DNA of 64,000 nt from VRUE01 sp963706605 (GCA_963706605.1 OY970165.1:2170001-2234000), one strand, 5' to 3'; positions 49,530 through 59,340 are shown, counted from the first letter of the stretch. Translations and numbers: made by a program. The notes: generated from the sequence alone by a model not told the origin.

Positions 49530-51464
49530 ATGGAGGCGACGACGAAAATCACCGCCAAGCTGCCTGACGGCACGCCGCTGGAGCTGCCCGACGGCGCCAC
49601 CGGCGCCGATGCCGCTGCCGCGATCGGGCCCGGGCTGGCCAAGGCGGCGCTGGCGATTCGCGTCGACGGAAAGCTGCGCGACCTCGGTGCTCCGCTGCCC
49701 GAGGAGTCCGAGATCTCGATCCTCACCGACCGTGACCAGGAGGCGCTGGAGCTGATCCGCCATGACGCAGCTCATGTCATGGCCGAGGCAGTGATGGAGC
49801 TGTACCCGGGGACCAAGGTGACGATCGGCCCTCCGATCGACCAGGGCTTCTACTACGACTTCGAGTTCCCGGACGACGTCAGGGTCAACGAGGACGACCT
49901 GGAGCGGATCGAAGCGGCGATGCGAAAGCACATCGAGGCCAACGAGCCCTTCGAGCGCCGCGACGTCCAGCCTGCGGACGCGGTCGAGCTGTTCCGCGCC
50001 CAGGGCCAGGAGTACAAGGTCGAGCTGATCGAAGACCTGGTTCGCGACGAAGGGGTGGAGGCAGTCTCGCTGTACCGCAACGGGCCCTTCGAGGATCTCT
50101 GTCGCGGGCCCCACGGTCCGTCCACGGGGCGGATCAAGGCGATCAAGCTGAGCTCGGTGGCGGGCGCCTACTGGCGCGGCCGCGAGGACCGCCAGATGCT
50201 GACCCGGATCTACGGCACGGCCTTCTTCTCGAAGAAGGACCTCGATCGGCACCTCGAGCTGATCGAGGAGGCAAAGGCGCGGGACCACCGCCGGCTCGGT
50301 CCCCAGCTGGGGCTCTTCATGTTGCGCAAGGAGGCGCCGGGGATGCCCTTCTGGCTCTCCCACGGGACGACGTTGCTGCGCCTGATCGAGGCCGAGGTCC
50401 ACAAGCAGCTGCGCAAGCGCGAGTACGTCGAGATCAAGACTCCGCACCTGATGGACGTCGACCTCTGGCACCGCTCCGGCCACTGGGACAACTACCAGGA
50501 GAACATGTACCTGACCGAGTCCAAGGAGCGCCAGTACGCGATCCGGCCGATGAATTGCCCCGGCGCCTGTCTCGTCTTCGGCTCCGAGCGCCACTCCTAC
50601 CGCGAGCTGCCGCTGCGGATCGCCGAGTTCGGCCAGGTCTCCCGCGCCGAGCGCGAGGGGGTCCTGCACGGGCTGCTGCGGGTGCGCGCATTCACCCAGG
50701 ACGACGCCCACATCTACTGCGCGCCGGAGCAGATCGTCGACGAGGTGACCGGCATCTGCGAGGCGATCGACGAGCTCTACGCCCGCTTCGGCTTCGAGGA
50801 CGTCCATATCGAGCTCTCTACTCGGCCGGAGAAGTCGATCGGCAGCGATGAGGAGTGGGAGCAGGCTGAGCAGGCGCTGCGCAGTGCCCTGGAGAGCCAG
50901 GGCCGCGAGTACACGCTCAACCCGGGCGACGGTGCCTTCTACGGGCCGAAGATCGACTTCCACATCACCGACGCGCTCGGCCGCTCCTGGCAGTGCGGCA
51001 CCTGTCAGGTCGACTTCTTCATGCCCGAGCGCTTCGATCTCTCTTACACCGATCAGAACGACGAGCCCCAGCGTCCGGTGATGATCCACCGCGCTCTGCT
51101 CGGCTCGATGGAGCGTTTCGCCGGGATCTTGATCGAGCACTACGGAGGTCGCTTCCCGGTCTGGCTCGCGCCGGTGCAGGCGATCGTGCTGCCGATCTCC
51201 GACCGCCATGTCGAGGCCGGCGTCAAGGTCGCCGCGAAGCTGCGCGAGCTCGGGGTCAGGGTTGAGACCGACCGCCGCTCGGAGTCAATCGGCAAGAAGA
51301 TTCGCGACGCCGAACTGGGCCGCAACCTCTACATGCTGGTGGTCGGCGATCGCGAGGAAGAGAGCGGCGAAGTGGCGGTGCGCTCCCACGCCAAGGGCGA
51401 GCTGGGGACAATGGCGATGGCCGACTTCGCGGATCTCGTCCATCGTGAGGAGCGCTCCGCCTGA
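49530..51464 (+). CDS. thrS: Threonyl-tRNA synthetase
   Basis: 644 residues. TGS domain (ITAKLPDGTPLELPDGATGADAA), editing domain with RHDAAHVMAEAV and CRGPH, catalytic core with MNCPGACLVFG, YRELPLRIAEFGQVSR and GRSWQCGTCQVDFFMPERF, and the anticodon-binding domain at the end. Complete. ATG 49530 is favoured; ATG 49521 is nine bases upstream in frame. Confidence 0.96.
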   Translation: MEATTKITAKLPDGTPLELPDGATGADAAAAIGPGLAKAALAIRVDGKLRDLGAPLPEESEISILTDRDQEALELIRHDAAHVMAEAVMELYPGTKVTIGPPIDQGFYYDFEFPDDVRVNEDDLERIEAAMRKHIEANEPFERRDVQPADAVELFRAQGQEYKVELIEDLVRDEGVEAVSLYRNGPFEDLCRGPHGPSTGRIKAIKLSSVAGAYWRGREDRQMLTRIYGTAFFSKKDLDRHLELIEEAKARDHRRLGPQLGLFMLRKEAPGMPFWLSHGTTLLRLIEAEVHKQLRKREYVEIKTPHLMDVDLWHRSGHWDNYQENMYLTESKERQYAIRPMNCPGACLVFGSERHSYRELPLRIAEFGQVSRAEREGVLHGLLRVRAFTQDDAHIYCAPEQIVDEVTGICEAIDELYARFGFEDVHIELSTRPEKSIGSDEEWEQAEQALRSALESQGREYTLNPGDGAFYGPKIDFHITDALGRSWQCGTCQVDFFMPERFDLSYTDQNDEPQRPVMIHRALLGSMERFAGILIEHYGGRFPVWLAPVQAIVLPISDRHVEAGVKVAAKLRELGVRVETDRRSESIGKKIRDAELGRNLYMLVVGDREEESGEVAVRSHAKGELGTMAMADFADLVHREERSA

Positions 51465-51496
51465 GGCGGCGGCGACCCTGTGATCGGTCCTGTGCC

Positions 51497-51502
51497 TATA
51501 CT
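51497..51502 (+). promoter_or_regulatory. Possible -10 box and leader of infC
   Basis: TATACT would give a leader of about 100 nt before infC. Inside it, 51523-51546 could encode MPNTERR, a short leader peptide. The -35 box is poor. IF3 operons often have regulatory leaders, but here this is only a suggestion. Confidence 0.3.
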
Positions 51503-51606
51503 TCGACCACTTGTTCGCAGGCATGCCAAACACAGAGCGCCGCTGAGCGTCCCGTGCCCGCCTCCGCACCCCTCGTCCTCTTGAAGCTCCACCTCTCCTC
51601 TAGATA

Positions 51607-52269
51607 GTGCCTGTCCCGCGCAGGTTCGATCGTCGCCCGCCGGAGCGCGACACGACCCGGATCAACGAACGGATCCGGGTCCCCAAGGTGCGCCTGATCG
51701 GCGCTGACGGGGAGCAACTCGGCATCGTCGACACGCCCGATGCCCTCAAACGTGCCCAGGAAGCCGACCTCGATCTGGTCGAGGTGGCGCCCAACTCGAA
51801 GCCGCCGGTGACCCGCCTGCTCGACTACTCGAAGTACAAGTACGAGCAGGAGCAGAAGCAGAAGGCGGCCCGCAAGCATCAGCAGCAGGTCAACGTTCGT
51901 GAGATCAAGCTGCGCCCGAAGATCGCCAATCACGACTATGAGACCAAGAAGGGCCACGTCGAGCGCTTCCTCCGCCACCACAACAAGGTCAAGATCACGA
52001 TCATGTTCCGCGGCCGCGAGCAGGCGCATCCCGAGCGGGGCCGGGCTCTGCTTCAGCGGCTCTTCGAGGACCTCGATGGGCTCGCCGTGATCGAGTCCGA
52101 TCCACTGCAGGAAGGCCGCAACATGAGCATGATGCTGGCGCCCAGCAAAGAGGTCGCCGCGCTGGAGGCCAAAGAGGCCGACGGGCCGGCTGAAGAGGCT
52201 GAGAAGCCGGCCGAAGAAGTCGAGAAGCCGGCGGCCAGTGAAGCCGAGGAGACCGCGGACGAGTCTTAG
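51607..52269 (+). CDS. infC: Translation initiation factor IF-3
   Basis: 220 residues from GTG. N-domain RINERIRVPKVRLIGADGEQLGIVDTPDALKRAQEADLDLVEVAPNSKPPVTRLLDYSKYKYEQEQ, linker and C-domain with IKLRPKIANHDYETKKGHVERFL and MFRGREQAHPERG. The last 40 residues are an acidic Ala/Glu/Pro extension common in actinobacteria. The unusual start codon is typical of infC. Its stop meets the wecB stop on the other strand. Confidence 0.96.
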   Translation: MPVPRRFDRRPPERDTTRINERIRVPKVRLIGADGEQLGIVDTPDALKRAQEADLDLVEVAPNSKPPVTRLLDYSKYKYEQEQKQKAARKHQQQVNVREIKLRPKIANHDYETKKGHVERFLRHHNKVKITIMFRGREQAHPERGRALLQRLFEDLDGLAVIESDPLQEGRNMSMMLAPSKEVAALEAKEADGPAEEAEKPAEEVEKPAASEAEETADES

Positions 52270-53339
52270 GCGGGCGCGAGCGTGTCCGCGATTCGCTCCG
52301 CCGCGTGGCCGTCCCAGAGGGGCGGCGGCTCGATACGCCCCACCGGGCGCTCGGCCAGCGCTGCCGGGATGCCGGCAATCGCGGCGGGGTCGAGACCGAG
52401 CAGGGTGTTGGTGCCGGCTCGGATCGTCACCGGCCGCTCCGTGTTGTCACGCAGCGTGAAGCAGGGGATACCGAGGTAGGTCGTCTCCTCCTGGATCCCG
52501 CCGGAGTCGGTGAGGACGGCGCGGGCATCGGCGATCAGCGAGAGGAAGTCGACGTAGCCGAGCGGGTCCGAGAGCAGCAGGCCGGGATGCTCGGCGGAGA
52601 CCGCCTCCATCTTCTTGCGGGTTCGGGGGTGCACCGGGAAGACGACCGGTATCTCCTCGGCGAGCGCGGCGAGCCGCTCGATGGTCTCCGGCAGCAGCTC
52701 GCCGTCGACCAGGGCGGGGCGATGCAGGGTGACGAGCACGTACCCACCGGGCTCGACCCCGAGCTTCGCCGCCGAGCCGGCGGTGCGGAAGCGATCCTCC
52801 AGGGCGACCAGGGTGTCGATCATCGTGTTGCCGACGAAGTGCATGCGCTCGTCGCCGATGCCCTCGGCGCGCAGGTTCTCGATCGCCTCGTCGCTGTGCA
52901 GGAAGAGGTACTCGGAGAACTCGTCGGCGACGATCCGGTTGATCTCCTCGGGCATGGTGCGGTCGAAGCTGCGCAGCCCTGACTCGATGTGGGCGACGGG
53001 GATCTGCATCTTGGCCGCCGTCAGCACCGCTGCCAGGGTCGAGTTGACGTCGCCCGGCACCATCACCAGGTCTGGCTGCTCGTCGACAAGCACCGGCTCC
53101 AGCCGCTCCATCGTGCACGCGGTTTGCGTGGCGTGGCTGCCGGAGCCGACCTCGAGCATGTGGTCGGGTGCCGGTACGCCCAGCTCCTCGAAGAAGACCT
53201 CCGACATCAGCCGGTCGTAGTGCTGGCCGGTGTGGACGATCGTGTGCCGCCCCTCGGGAATGCGTCCGCGCAGCGCCGCGATCACAGGCGCCGTCTTGAC
53301 GAAGTTCGGTCGGGTTCCGATCACGTAGACGATCCGCAT
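52266..53339 (-). CDS. wecB: UDP-N-acetylglucosamine 2-epimerase (non-hydrolysing)
   Basis: 357 residues: MRIVYVIGTRPNFVKTAPVIAAL, HTGQHYDRLMSEVFFEELG, HIESGLRSFDRTMPEEINRIVADEFSEYLF and LTDSGGIQEETTYLGIPCFTLRDNTERP are family motifs. It interconverts UDP-GlcNAc and UDP-ManNAc for surface polymers. It lies convergently between infC and rpmI, splitting an otherwise conserved translation operon. Confidence 0.93.
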   Translation of the reverse strand: MRIVYVIGTRPNFVKTAPVIAALRGRIPEGRHTIVHTGQHYDRLMSEVFFEELGVPAPDHMLEVGSGSHATQTACTMERLEPVLVDEQPDLVMVPGDVNSTLAAVLTAAKMQIPVAHIESGLRSFDRTMPEEINRIVADEFSEYLFLHSDEAIENLRAEGIGDERMHFVGNTMIDTLVALEDRFRTAGSAAKLGVEPGGYVLVTLHRPALVDGELLPETIERLAALAEEIPVVFPVHPRTRKKMEAVSAEHPGLLLSDPLGYVDFLSLIADARAVLTDSGGIQEETTYLGIPCFTLRDNTERPVTIRAGTNTLLGLDPAAIAGIPAALAERPVGRIEPPPLWDGHAAERIADTLAPA

Positions 53340-53413
53340 CGCGCGGCAGCCTACTGGCGCGGCCCGCTGGTTCCGGCGTCGCCCGCTGCCGGTCTGCTTC
53401 AATACCCGTCCCG

Positions 53414-53614
53414 ATGCCGAAGATGAAAACCCACTCGGGCGCCAAGAAGCGCTTCCGCAAGACCGCCAAGGGCAAGCTGCGTGGCCGGCGCGCCTACTCG
53501 AGCCACATCCTCGAGAAAAAGTCGCCGAAGCGGAAGCGGCAGATGGCGCGGCCGGTGGAGATAGCCAAGGCCGACGAAAAGCGCGTCCGGACCCTGCTTG
53601 GAGGCGGAAAGTGA
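53414..53614 (+). CDS. rpmI: 50S ribosomal protein L35
   Basis: 66 residues: MPKMKTHSGAKKRFRKTAKGKLRGRRAYSSHILEKKSPKRKR, complete L35. TACCCG-type -10 at about 53403 is possible. Overlaps rplT by 4 nt (GTGA). Confidence 0.97.
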   Translation: MPKMKTHSGAKKRFRKTAKGKLRGRRAYSSHILEKKSPKRKRQMARPVEIAKADEKRVRTLLGGGK

Positions 53615-53970
53615 GCCGGGTCAAGCGGTCTGTCCACGCCCGCAAGAAGCGGCGCAAGGTGCTGAAGGAAGCGAAAGGCTACTTCGGCCGCAAGCATTCC
53701 TCCTACCGCTTCGCCAAAGAGCAGGTGCAGCGGTCGGGGATGTACGCGTACCGCGACCGTCGCAACCGCAAGCGGGACTTCCGCCGGCTCTGGATCACCC
53801 GGATCAACGCCGCCGCGCGGCTCGAGGGCATGAGCTACTCGCAGCTGATCCACGGTCTCGACAAAGCCGGCGTCGAGGTGAACCGCAAGATGCTCGCCGA
53901 GATCGCGGTCTCAGACCGCGATGCGTTCCGCCGATTCGTGGAGCTCGCCCGGGAGGGTGCGGCCGCCTAG
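53611..53970 (+). CDS. rplT: 50S ribosomal protein L20
   Basis: 119 residues from GTG: VKRSVHARKKRRKVLKEAKGYFGRKHSSYRFAKEQVQRSGMYAYRDRRNRKRDFRRLWITRINAAAR, complete L20. Followed by a strong terminator, so the rpmI-rplT unit ends here. Confidence 0.97.
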   Translation: MSRVKRSVHARKKRRKVLKEAKGYFGRKHSSYRFAKEQVQRSGMYAYRDRRNRKRDFRRLWITRINAAARLEGMSYSQLIHGLDKAGVEVNRKMLAEIAVSDRDAFRRFVELAREGAAA

Positions 53971-53996
53971 CCGCAACCCACACTCCACTTTCCCGG

Positions 53997-54023
53997 GCGG
54001 GCCGTTTTCACGGCCCGCTTTTT
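53997..54023 (+). terminator. Rho-independent terminator after rplT
   Basis: GCGGGCCG pairs with CGGCCCGC at 54011-54018 around a TTTTCA loop, followed by TTTTT. Confidence 0.9.
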
Positions 54024-54074
54024 GTTTGCCCGGGGTGGTCCGGGCAGCCCAGGAGAAGATAAGAAGAAACCGAA

Positions 54075-54803
54075 ATGACGACGATGATCTCCAGCCCCCA
54101 CAACGAGAAGCTGAAACTGGTCCGCAAGCTGCACGATCGCAAGCACCGCGAACGTGAGCGGCTGTTCGCGACCGAGGGCGAGGACCTAGTCGAGGCGGGG
54201 TTGGCCGCGGGCGTCGAGCCGAGATTCCTGCTGAGTGCCGCGGGCAGCGGGCTTGGTGGAGATGAGGTGGAGCCGGCGCTGCTGGCGGAAGTCTCGGCGC
54301 TCGGTTCGGGGACGCGCGCGATTGCCGTCTGGCCACAGGTCTGGGCCGCCGCGGCCCAGCCGCCCTGCGTCTACCTGCACGGAGTCGCCGACCCGGGCAA
54401 CGTCGGCACGATCGTCCGCACTGCACATGCGCTGCTCGGCGGCACCGTCGTTCTCGGCCCCGGCTGCGCCGATCCGTATGGGCCGAAGGCGGTGCGGGCG
54501 AGCATGGGCTCGATCTTCGGCCAGGCGCTGCTGCGGGCCGGGATCGAGGCGACCCCGGAGCCGCGGGCGGCGCTGGTGGCCCACGGTGGTGAGGGGCTGG
54601 ATGCCCTCGCTGGGGTGGCGACCCTCTGCATGGGGGCCGAGCGAGGGGGATTGCCGGCCGAGGCCCTTCAGGAATGCGCCGTCGAGGTCACGATTCCGCT
54701 GCGCCCCGGTGGCAGCGAGTCGCTCAACGTCGCCGCCGCAGCTGCGATCGCCTGCGAGCGGCTATCGTCGCCCGCCATGCGGGAGGCCGCGCCAGATGCT
54801 TGA
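54075..54803 (+). CDS. SpoU/TrmH family RNA 2'-O-methyltransferase
   Basis: 242 residues. N-terminal RNA-binding part (SSPHNEKLKLVRKLHDRKHRERERLFATEGEDLVEAGL) and SPOUT motifs VADPGNVGTIVRTAHALLGGTVVLG, CMGAERGGLPAEAL and SESLNVAAAAAIACERL. It stands between rplT and pheS, its usual place, and overlaps pheS by 8 nt. ATG 54084 is an alternative start. Confidence 0.9.
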   Translation: MTTMISSPHNEKLKLVRKLHDRKHRERERLFATEGEDLVEAGLAAGVEPRFLLSAAGSGLGGDEVEPALLAEVSALGSGTRAIAVWPQVWAAAAQPPCVYLHGVADPGNVGTIVRTAHALLGGTVVLGPGCADPYGPKAVRASMGSIFGQALLRAGIEATPEPRAALVAHGGEGLDALAGVATLCMGAERGGLPAEALQECAVEVTIPLRPGGSESLNVAAAAAIACERLSSPAMREAAPDA

Positions 54804-55854
54804 ACGGATCGAGAAGATCGAGGCCGAGGCCAGGGCGGCGATCGGGTCCGCAGCCGGCACCGCTGAGCTGGAGGAGCTGCGGGTCCGCTATCTGGGCCGC
54901 AAAGCCGAGCTGACGACGATTCTGCGCGGAATAGCCGAGCTGCCCCAGGAGGAACGGGGGGAGGTCGGCGGCGGTGCCAACAGGGCCCGCCAGGCGTTGG
55001 AGACGCTGCTTGAGGGACGCGCCGCTGAGCTGGGCGCGAGCGAGCTGGAGGAGCAGCTGGCGAGCGACCGGGTCGACGTCACCCTGCCCGGAGTGCCGGT
55101 CAGACCCGCCGGGCACCTGCACCTGATCACCCGCACGACGCGGCAGATCGAGGACGTGATGATCGGGCTCGGCTACCAGGTGGTCGAGGGGCCCGAGCTC
55201 GAGCACGACTACTACAACTTCACGGCGTTGAACCACCCGCCGGGGCACCCCGCGCGGATGCTCCAGGACACCTTCTACGTGCAGTCGCACCCCGAGCTCC
55301 TGCTGCGCACCCACACCTCTCCGGTGCAGGTCCGGGCGATGGAGGCCCAGTCGCCGCCGGTCTTCCTGATCATGCCGGGCAAGGTCTACCGGCGCGACTC
55401 CGACGCCACCCATACCCCGATGTTCCACCAGGTCGAGGGGTTGGCGATCGGCGAGGGGATCACGCTTGCCGACCTGCAGGGCACCCTGGAGGAGATGCTC
55501 CGGGCGATCTTCGGCGAGGCCCGCCAGGCCCGGATGCGGCCCCACTTCTTCCCCTTCACCGAGCCCAGCGTCGAGTTCGACGTCTCCTGCTTCCAGTGCG
55601 AGGGCACGGGTGAGCTGGCGGGGGGCGAGCGCTGCAACCTCTGCAAGGGCAGCGGCTGGATCGAGGTCGGCGGCGCCGGCATGGTCGACCCCAACGTGCT
55701 CGGCTTCGTCGCCGAGAACGGCTATGACCCCGAGCGGGTGCAGGGCTTCGCCTTCGGTATGGGCGTGGAGCGGATCGCGATGCTGCGGCACGGCGTCCCC
55801 GACCTGCGCCGCTTCTTCGACAACGACGCGCGGATGTTGGGGCAGTTCCTATGA
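54796..55854 (+). CDS. pheS: Phenylalanyl-tRNA synthetase alpha subunit
   Basis: 352 residues. Coiled N-terminus, then RQIEDVMIGLGYQVVEGPELEHDYYNFTALNHPPGHPAR, LLRTHTSPVQVRAME, GKVYRRDSDATHTPMFHQVEG and GFAFGMGVERIAMLRHGVPDLRRFFDND. A CxxC pair (CFQCEGTGELAGGERCNLCKGSGW) forms an extra zinc-ribbon-like knuckle found in some lineages. Overlaps pheT by 4 nt. Confidence 0.96.
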   Translation: MLERIEKIEAEARAAIGSAAGTAELEELRVRYLGRKAELTTILRGIAELPQEERGEVGGGANRARQALETLLEGRAAELGASELEEQLASDRVDVTLPGVPVRPAGHLHLITRTTRQIEDVMIGLGYQVVEGPELEHDYYNFTALNHPPGHPARMLQDTFYVQSHPELLLRTHTSPVQVRAMEAQSPPVFLIMPGKVYRRDSDATHTPMFHQVEGLAIGEGITLADLQGTLEEMLRAIFGEARQARMRPHFFPFTEPSVEFDVSCFQCEGTGELAGGERCNLCKGSGWIEVGGAGMVDPNVLGFVAENGYDPERVQGFAFGMGVERIAMLRHGVPDLRRFFDNDARMLGQFL

Positions 55855-58316
55855 GGGTTCCGTACTCGTGGCTGCGCGAATACTGCGATCCGGGGGTGAG
55901 CCCCGACGAGCTGGCCGAGCGGCTGGCGATGACCGGCACCGAGGTCGAGCGGGTCGGTGCGGTTGGCCCACCCGTGGCCGAGGGCTTCGTGATCGGCAAG
56001 GTCGTGGAGTGCGGGCGCCACCCCGATGCCGATCGGCTCAGCGTCTGCACGGTCGACACCGGTGAGGGTGAGGCGAGGACGATCGTCTGCGGCGCCGCCA
56101 ACGTGGCGGCGGGTCAGACGGTGCCCGTGGCCCTGCCGGGGGCGACGATGCCCGGTGGCGCGAAGCTGGGCAAGGCGAAGCTGCGCGGGGTCGAGTCGCA
56201 CGGGATGATCCTCTCCGCCGCCGAGCTGGAGATCGCGGAGGAGTCGGAGGGGATCCTGGTGCTCGACGACGGTGTCGCGCCCGGCACCGCGCTGACCGAG
56301 GTGCTGCCGCTGGCCGAGCCGGTGCTGGAGCTGGAGGTGACGCCGAACCGGGTCGACTGCTTCGGCGTCTACGGCGTCGCCCGCGAGGTGCACGCGATCA
56401 GCGCCGCGCCGCTTGCCCCCGAGCCCTGGAGCGAGGACGCGCCGGCGGAGGGGGAGGGCGAGGTCGGCGATTACGCCTCAGTCGCGGTCGAGGTGCCCGA
56501 GCTCTGCCCGCGCTTCACCGCCCGCGTCTTCACCGACGTGACGATCGGCCCCTCGCCCGCCTGGCTGCAGGCGCGACTGAGCGCCGCTGGGCAACGGCCG
56601 ATCAACAACGTCGTCGACATCACCAACTACGTGATGCTGCTCACCGCGCAGCCCCTGCACGCCTTCGACCTCGACAGGGTTCCCGACGGGGCGTTGACCG
56701 TCCGCGCCGCGGCTGCGGGCGAGACGATGACGACGCTCGACGGCGTCGAGCGCAGCCTCGACGAGGAGACCGTGCTGGTCTGCGATTCCAACGGGCCCTC
56801 GGGAATCGCCGGGATCATGGGTGGCCAGGTCTCCGAGGTCTCGGCCGAGACGACGCGGGTTCTGCTCGAGGTGGCGAACTGGAACGGCACCAACATCCTC
56901 CGCACCTCGCGCCTGCTCGGCCTGCGCTCGGAGGCCTCCTCGCGCTTCGAGAAGCAACTCCACCCGGAGCTGTGCCTGCGGGCGCAACGGATCGCATCGC
57001 GGCTGATGGTCGAGCTGTGCGGGGCGAAGCTCGTCCCCGGCACGATCGACTTCGCCGCAGAGATCCCGGAGGCGCCGAGAATTCGGCTGCGAGGAGAGCG
57101 GGTCGGGGGCCTGCTCGGGATGCGGATCGAGCAGGCCGACCAGGTCGCCTACCTGGAACGGCTCGGCTTCGGGGTCGAGTCCGACGGCGATGACCTCGAG
57201 GTCGAGGTTCCGCCCGACCGCCACCACGACGTCACCCGCGAGGTCGACCTGATCGAGGAGGTGGCGCGCGTCCACGGCCTCGACGAGCACCTGCCCTCGA
57301 CCCTGCCGGGCTCTGCCGGGCAGGCCGGTGGGCTGCGGCGCGACCAGCGGCTGCGCCGCCGCGCCGAGGACGCGATGCGCGATCTCGGCTTCGACGAGAT
57401 CGTCGGCTGGAGCTTCACCGGCCCCGGTGAGCCGGCCAGGCTGCGGATCTCCGAGGGCGATCCTCGCGCTGCCGGGGTGACGATTTCCAATCCCCTCTCC
57501 GAGGAGGGTTCGGTGATGCGCACCACCGTGCTCGGATCGCTGCTCGGCGCCGCCCAGGGCAACCTCGCCCGCGACGCTGAGCGCGTCGCCCTGTTCGAGT
57601 CGGGCCGCGTCTACCTCAACCTCCCGCCGACGGGCCGAGAGGATGGTTCGCTCGCCGGGGGGTTCGCCGGGGAGCAGGCGGCGCCATTCTCCGAGCCGCA
57701 CCGGCTCGGCTGTCTCGCGGTCGGGCCGTTGGCGCCGAAGTCATGGCGGGGCGGCGGCGAGCCGGCTGATTTCTTCGTGGTCAAGGGGGTGCTGGAGGGG
57801 TTGGCGGCCAGGCTTGGAGTGGGGCTTGCCTTCGAGCCGGCGGCTGAGCCCTTCCTGCACCCCGGTAGAGCGGCGAAGGTCCTGGTCGACGGCATCGATG
57901 CCGGCTGGATCGGCGAGCTGCACCCATTGGTCTGTCGCGAGTGGGACCTCCAGGTGGCGGCCGGCTTTGAAGTCGGGCTGGCGGAGCTGGTTGCGGCCGC
58001 GACCGCGGGTGAAGAGACGTTCGAGGACGTGACCACGTTCCCCGCCGTCTTCCAGGACCTGGCGGTGGTCGTGCCCGCCGAGGCCTCGGCGGCGGAGGTG
58101 CGCGGCGCGGTGCTCGCCGGCGGCGGAGAGCTGCTGCGCTCGGCCGACGTCTTCGACCTCTACGAGGGGGAGCAGCTCGGCGCGGGGCGCAAGAGCCTCG
58201 CCCTGCGGCTCGAGTTCCGGGCCGGCGACCGCACCCTCACCGACGAGGAGGTCGCCGAGCCCCGCGCCGCAATCGTCACGTCACTAGGCGAGATGGGAGG
58301 GTCGCTCCGTGAGTGA
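55851..58316 (+). CDS. pheT: Phenylalanyl-tRNA synthetase beta subunit
   Basis: 821 residues. EMAP-like tRNA-binding domain (GFVIGKVVECGRHPDADRLSVCTVDTGEG), B3/B4 editing domain, B5 domain with NYVMLLTAQPLHAFDLD before it, core domain and the C-terminal anticodon-binding ferredoxin fold (FPAVFQDLAVVVPAEASAAEV). Complete. Ends inside the start of argC (8 nt overlap). Confidence 0.95.
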   Translation: MRVPYSWLREYCDPGVSPDELAERLAMTGTEVERVGAVGPPVAEGFVIGKVVECGRHPDADRLSVCTVDTGEGEARTIVCGAANVAAGQTVPVALPGATMPGGAKLGKAKLRGVESHGMILSAAELEIAEESEGILVLDDGVAPGTALTEVLPLAEPVLELEVTPNRVDCFGVYGVAREVHAISAAPLAPEPWSEDAPAEGEGEVGDYASVAVEVPELCPRFTARVFTDVTIGPSPAWLQARLSAAGQRPINNVVDITNYVMLLTAQPLHAFDLDRVPDGALTVRAAAAGETMTTLDGVERSLDEETVLVCDSNGPSGIAGIMGGQVSEVSAETTRVLLEVANWNGTNILRTSRLLGLRSEASSRFEKQLHPELCLRAQRIASRLMVELCGAKLVPGTIDFAAEIPEAPRIRLRGERVGGLLGMRIEQADQVAYLERLGFGVESDGDDLEVEVPPDRHHDVTREVDLIEEVARVHGLDEHLPSTLPGSAGQAGGLRRDQRLRRRAEDAMRDLGFDEIVGWSFTGPGEPARLRISEGDPRAAGVTISNPLSEEGSVMRTTVLGSLLGAAQGNLARDAERVALFESGRVYLNLPPTGREDGSLAGGFAGEQAAPFSEPHRLGCLAVGPLAPKSWRGGGEPADFFVVKGVLEGLAARLGVGLAFEPAAEPFLHPGRAAKVLVDGIDAGWIGELHPLVCREWDLQVAAGFEVGLAELVAAATAGEETFEDVTTFPAVFQDLAVVVPAEASAAEVRGAVLAGGGELLRSADVFDLYEGEQLGAGRKSLALRLEFRAGDRTLTDEEVAEPRAAIVTSLGEMGGSLRE

Positions 58317-59340
58317 CGCACGCCCGCAACCGCTCGACGGTGGCCCCGCCGCGCGGGTCCTGGTGGCTGGAGCCTCCGGATTCACCGGCGCCCTTGCCGC
58401 GCAGATCGTCTGGCGCCACCCGCGTCTGGAGTTGGTCGGGGCCACCTCGCGCAGCGACGCCGGCACGCGGCTCGATCGCCTCTACCCGCGTTACCGGGTG
58501 CCGTTGGAGCTGACCGAGCTGGACCTGGACCGGCTGGAGGGCGTCGATGCCGCGATCGTCGCCTACCCACACGGAGCCTCGGCGCCGACGGTCGCCGCGC
58601 TGCGCGGGCTGGGCGTGCTGGTCGTCGACCTCTCGGCCGACTTCCGGCTGCGCGACCTGCCGACCTACGAGCGCTGGTACGGCGAGCACGGCGCGCCTGA
58701 GCTGCTGGAGGGCGCCGTCTACGGCCTCACCGAGCTCTACCGCGAAGAGCTGCGCGAGGCCGAGCTGGTCGCGACCCCCGGCTGCTACCCGACCGCGAGC
58801 GTGCTGGCACTGGCGCCGCTGGCCGAGCGCGGCCTGCTCGCCGACGTCGTGATCGACGCCAAGCAGGGCGTCTCCGGCGCCGGTCGTGGCGGCGGCGACG
58901 AAATGCACTACGCGAATATGGACGAGAACGCCTTCGCCTACAAGACCGAGGGTCACCGTCACCGGCCCGAGATCGAGCAGGAGCTGGCGGCGCTGGGTGG
59001 CGAGGCGCCCGTCACCTTCGTTCCGCACCTGTTGCCGCTCGACCAGGGTGAGCTGACCAGCTGCTACGCGCAGCTGAGCGAGCCGATCTCCAAGCAGGAG
59101 GTCCAGGCGCTCTACGCGGAGCGCTACGCCGGCGAGCCCTTCGTCCACGCGGTCGAGCGGCCACCGGGTCTGCGCGACGTCCGCGATACGAACGAGTGCC
59201 ACGTCTACGTCACGGTCGAGGAGCGCGGCAGGGTGCTGGCCTTCTCGGCGATCGACAACCTCTGGAAGGGGGCCTCGGGACAGGCGGTGCAGAACCTCAA
59301 CCTGATGCTGGGGCTGGACGAGACCGAGGGGCTCATATGA
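58309..59340 (+). CDS. argC: N-acetyl-gamma-glutamyl-phosphate reductase
   Basis: 343 residues from GTG. NADP site VLVAGASGFTGALAAQIVWRHP, catalytic Cys in VATPGCYPTASVLAL, KQGVSGAGRGGGDEMHYANMDEN and HLLPLDQGELTSCYA. Third step of arginine synthesis. First gene of the arg operon, translationally coupled to pheT by overlap, which is unusual but seen in related genomes as far as I know. Confidence 0.95.
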   Translation: MSDARPQPLDGGPAARVLVAGASGFTGALAAQIVWRHPRLELVGATSRSDAGTRLDRLYPRYRVPLELTELDLDRLEGVDAAIVAYPHGASAPTVAALRGLGVLVVDLSADFRLRDLPTYERWYGEHGAPELLEGAVYGLTELYREELREAELVATPGCYPTASVLALAPLAERGLLADVVIDAKQGVSGAGRGGGDEMHYANMDENAFAYKTEGHRHRPEIEQELAALGGEAPVTFVPHLLPLDQGELTSCYAQLSEPISKQEVQALYAERYAGEPFVHAVERPPGLRDVRDTNECHVYVTVEERGRVLAFSAIDNLWKGASGQAVQNLNLMLGLDETEGLI

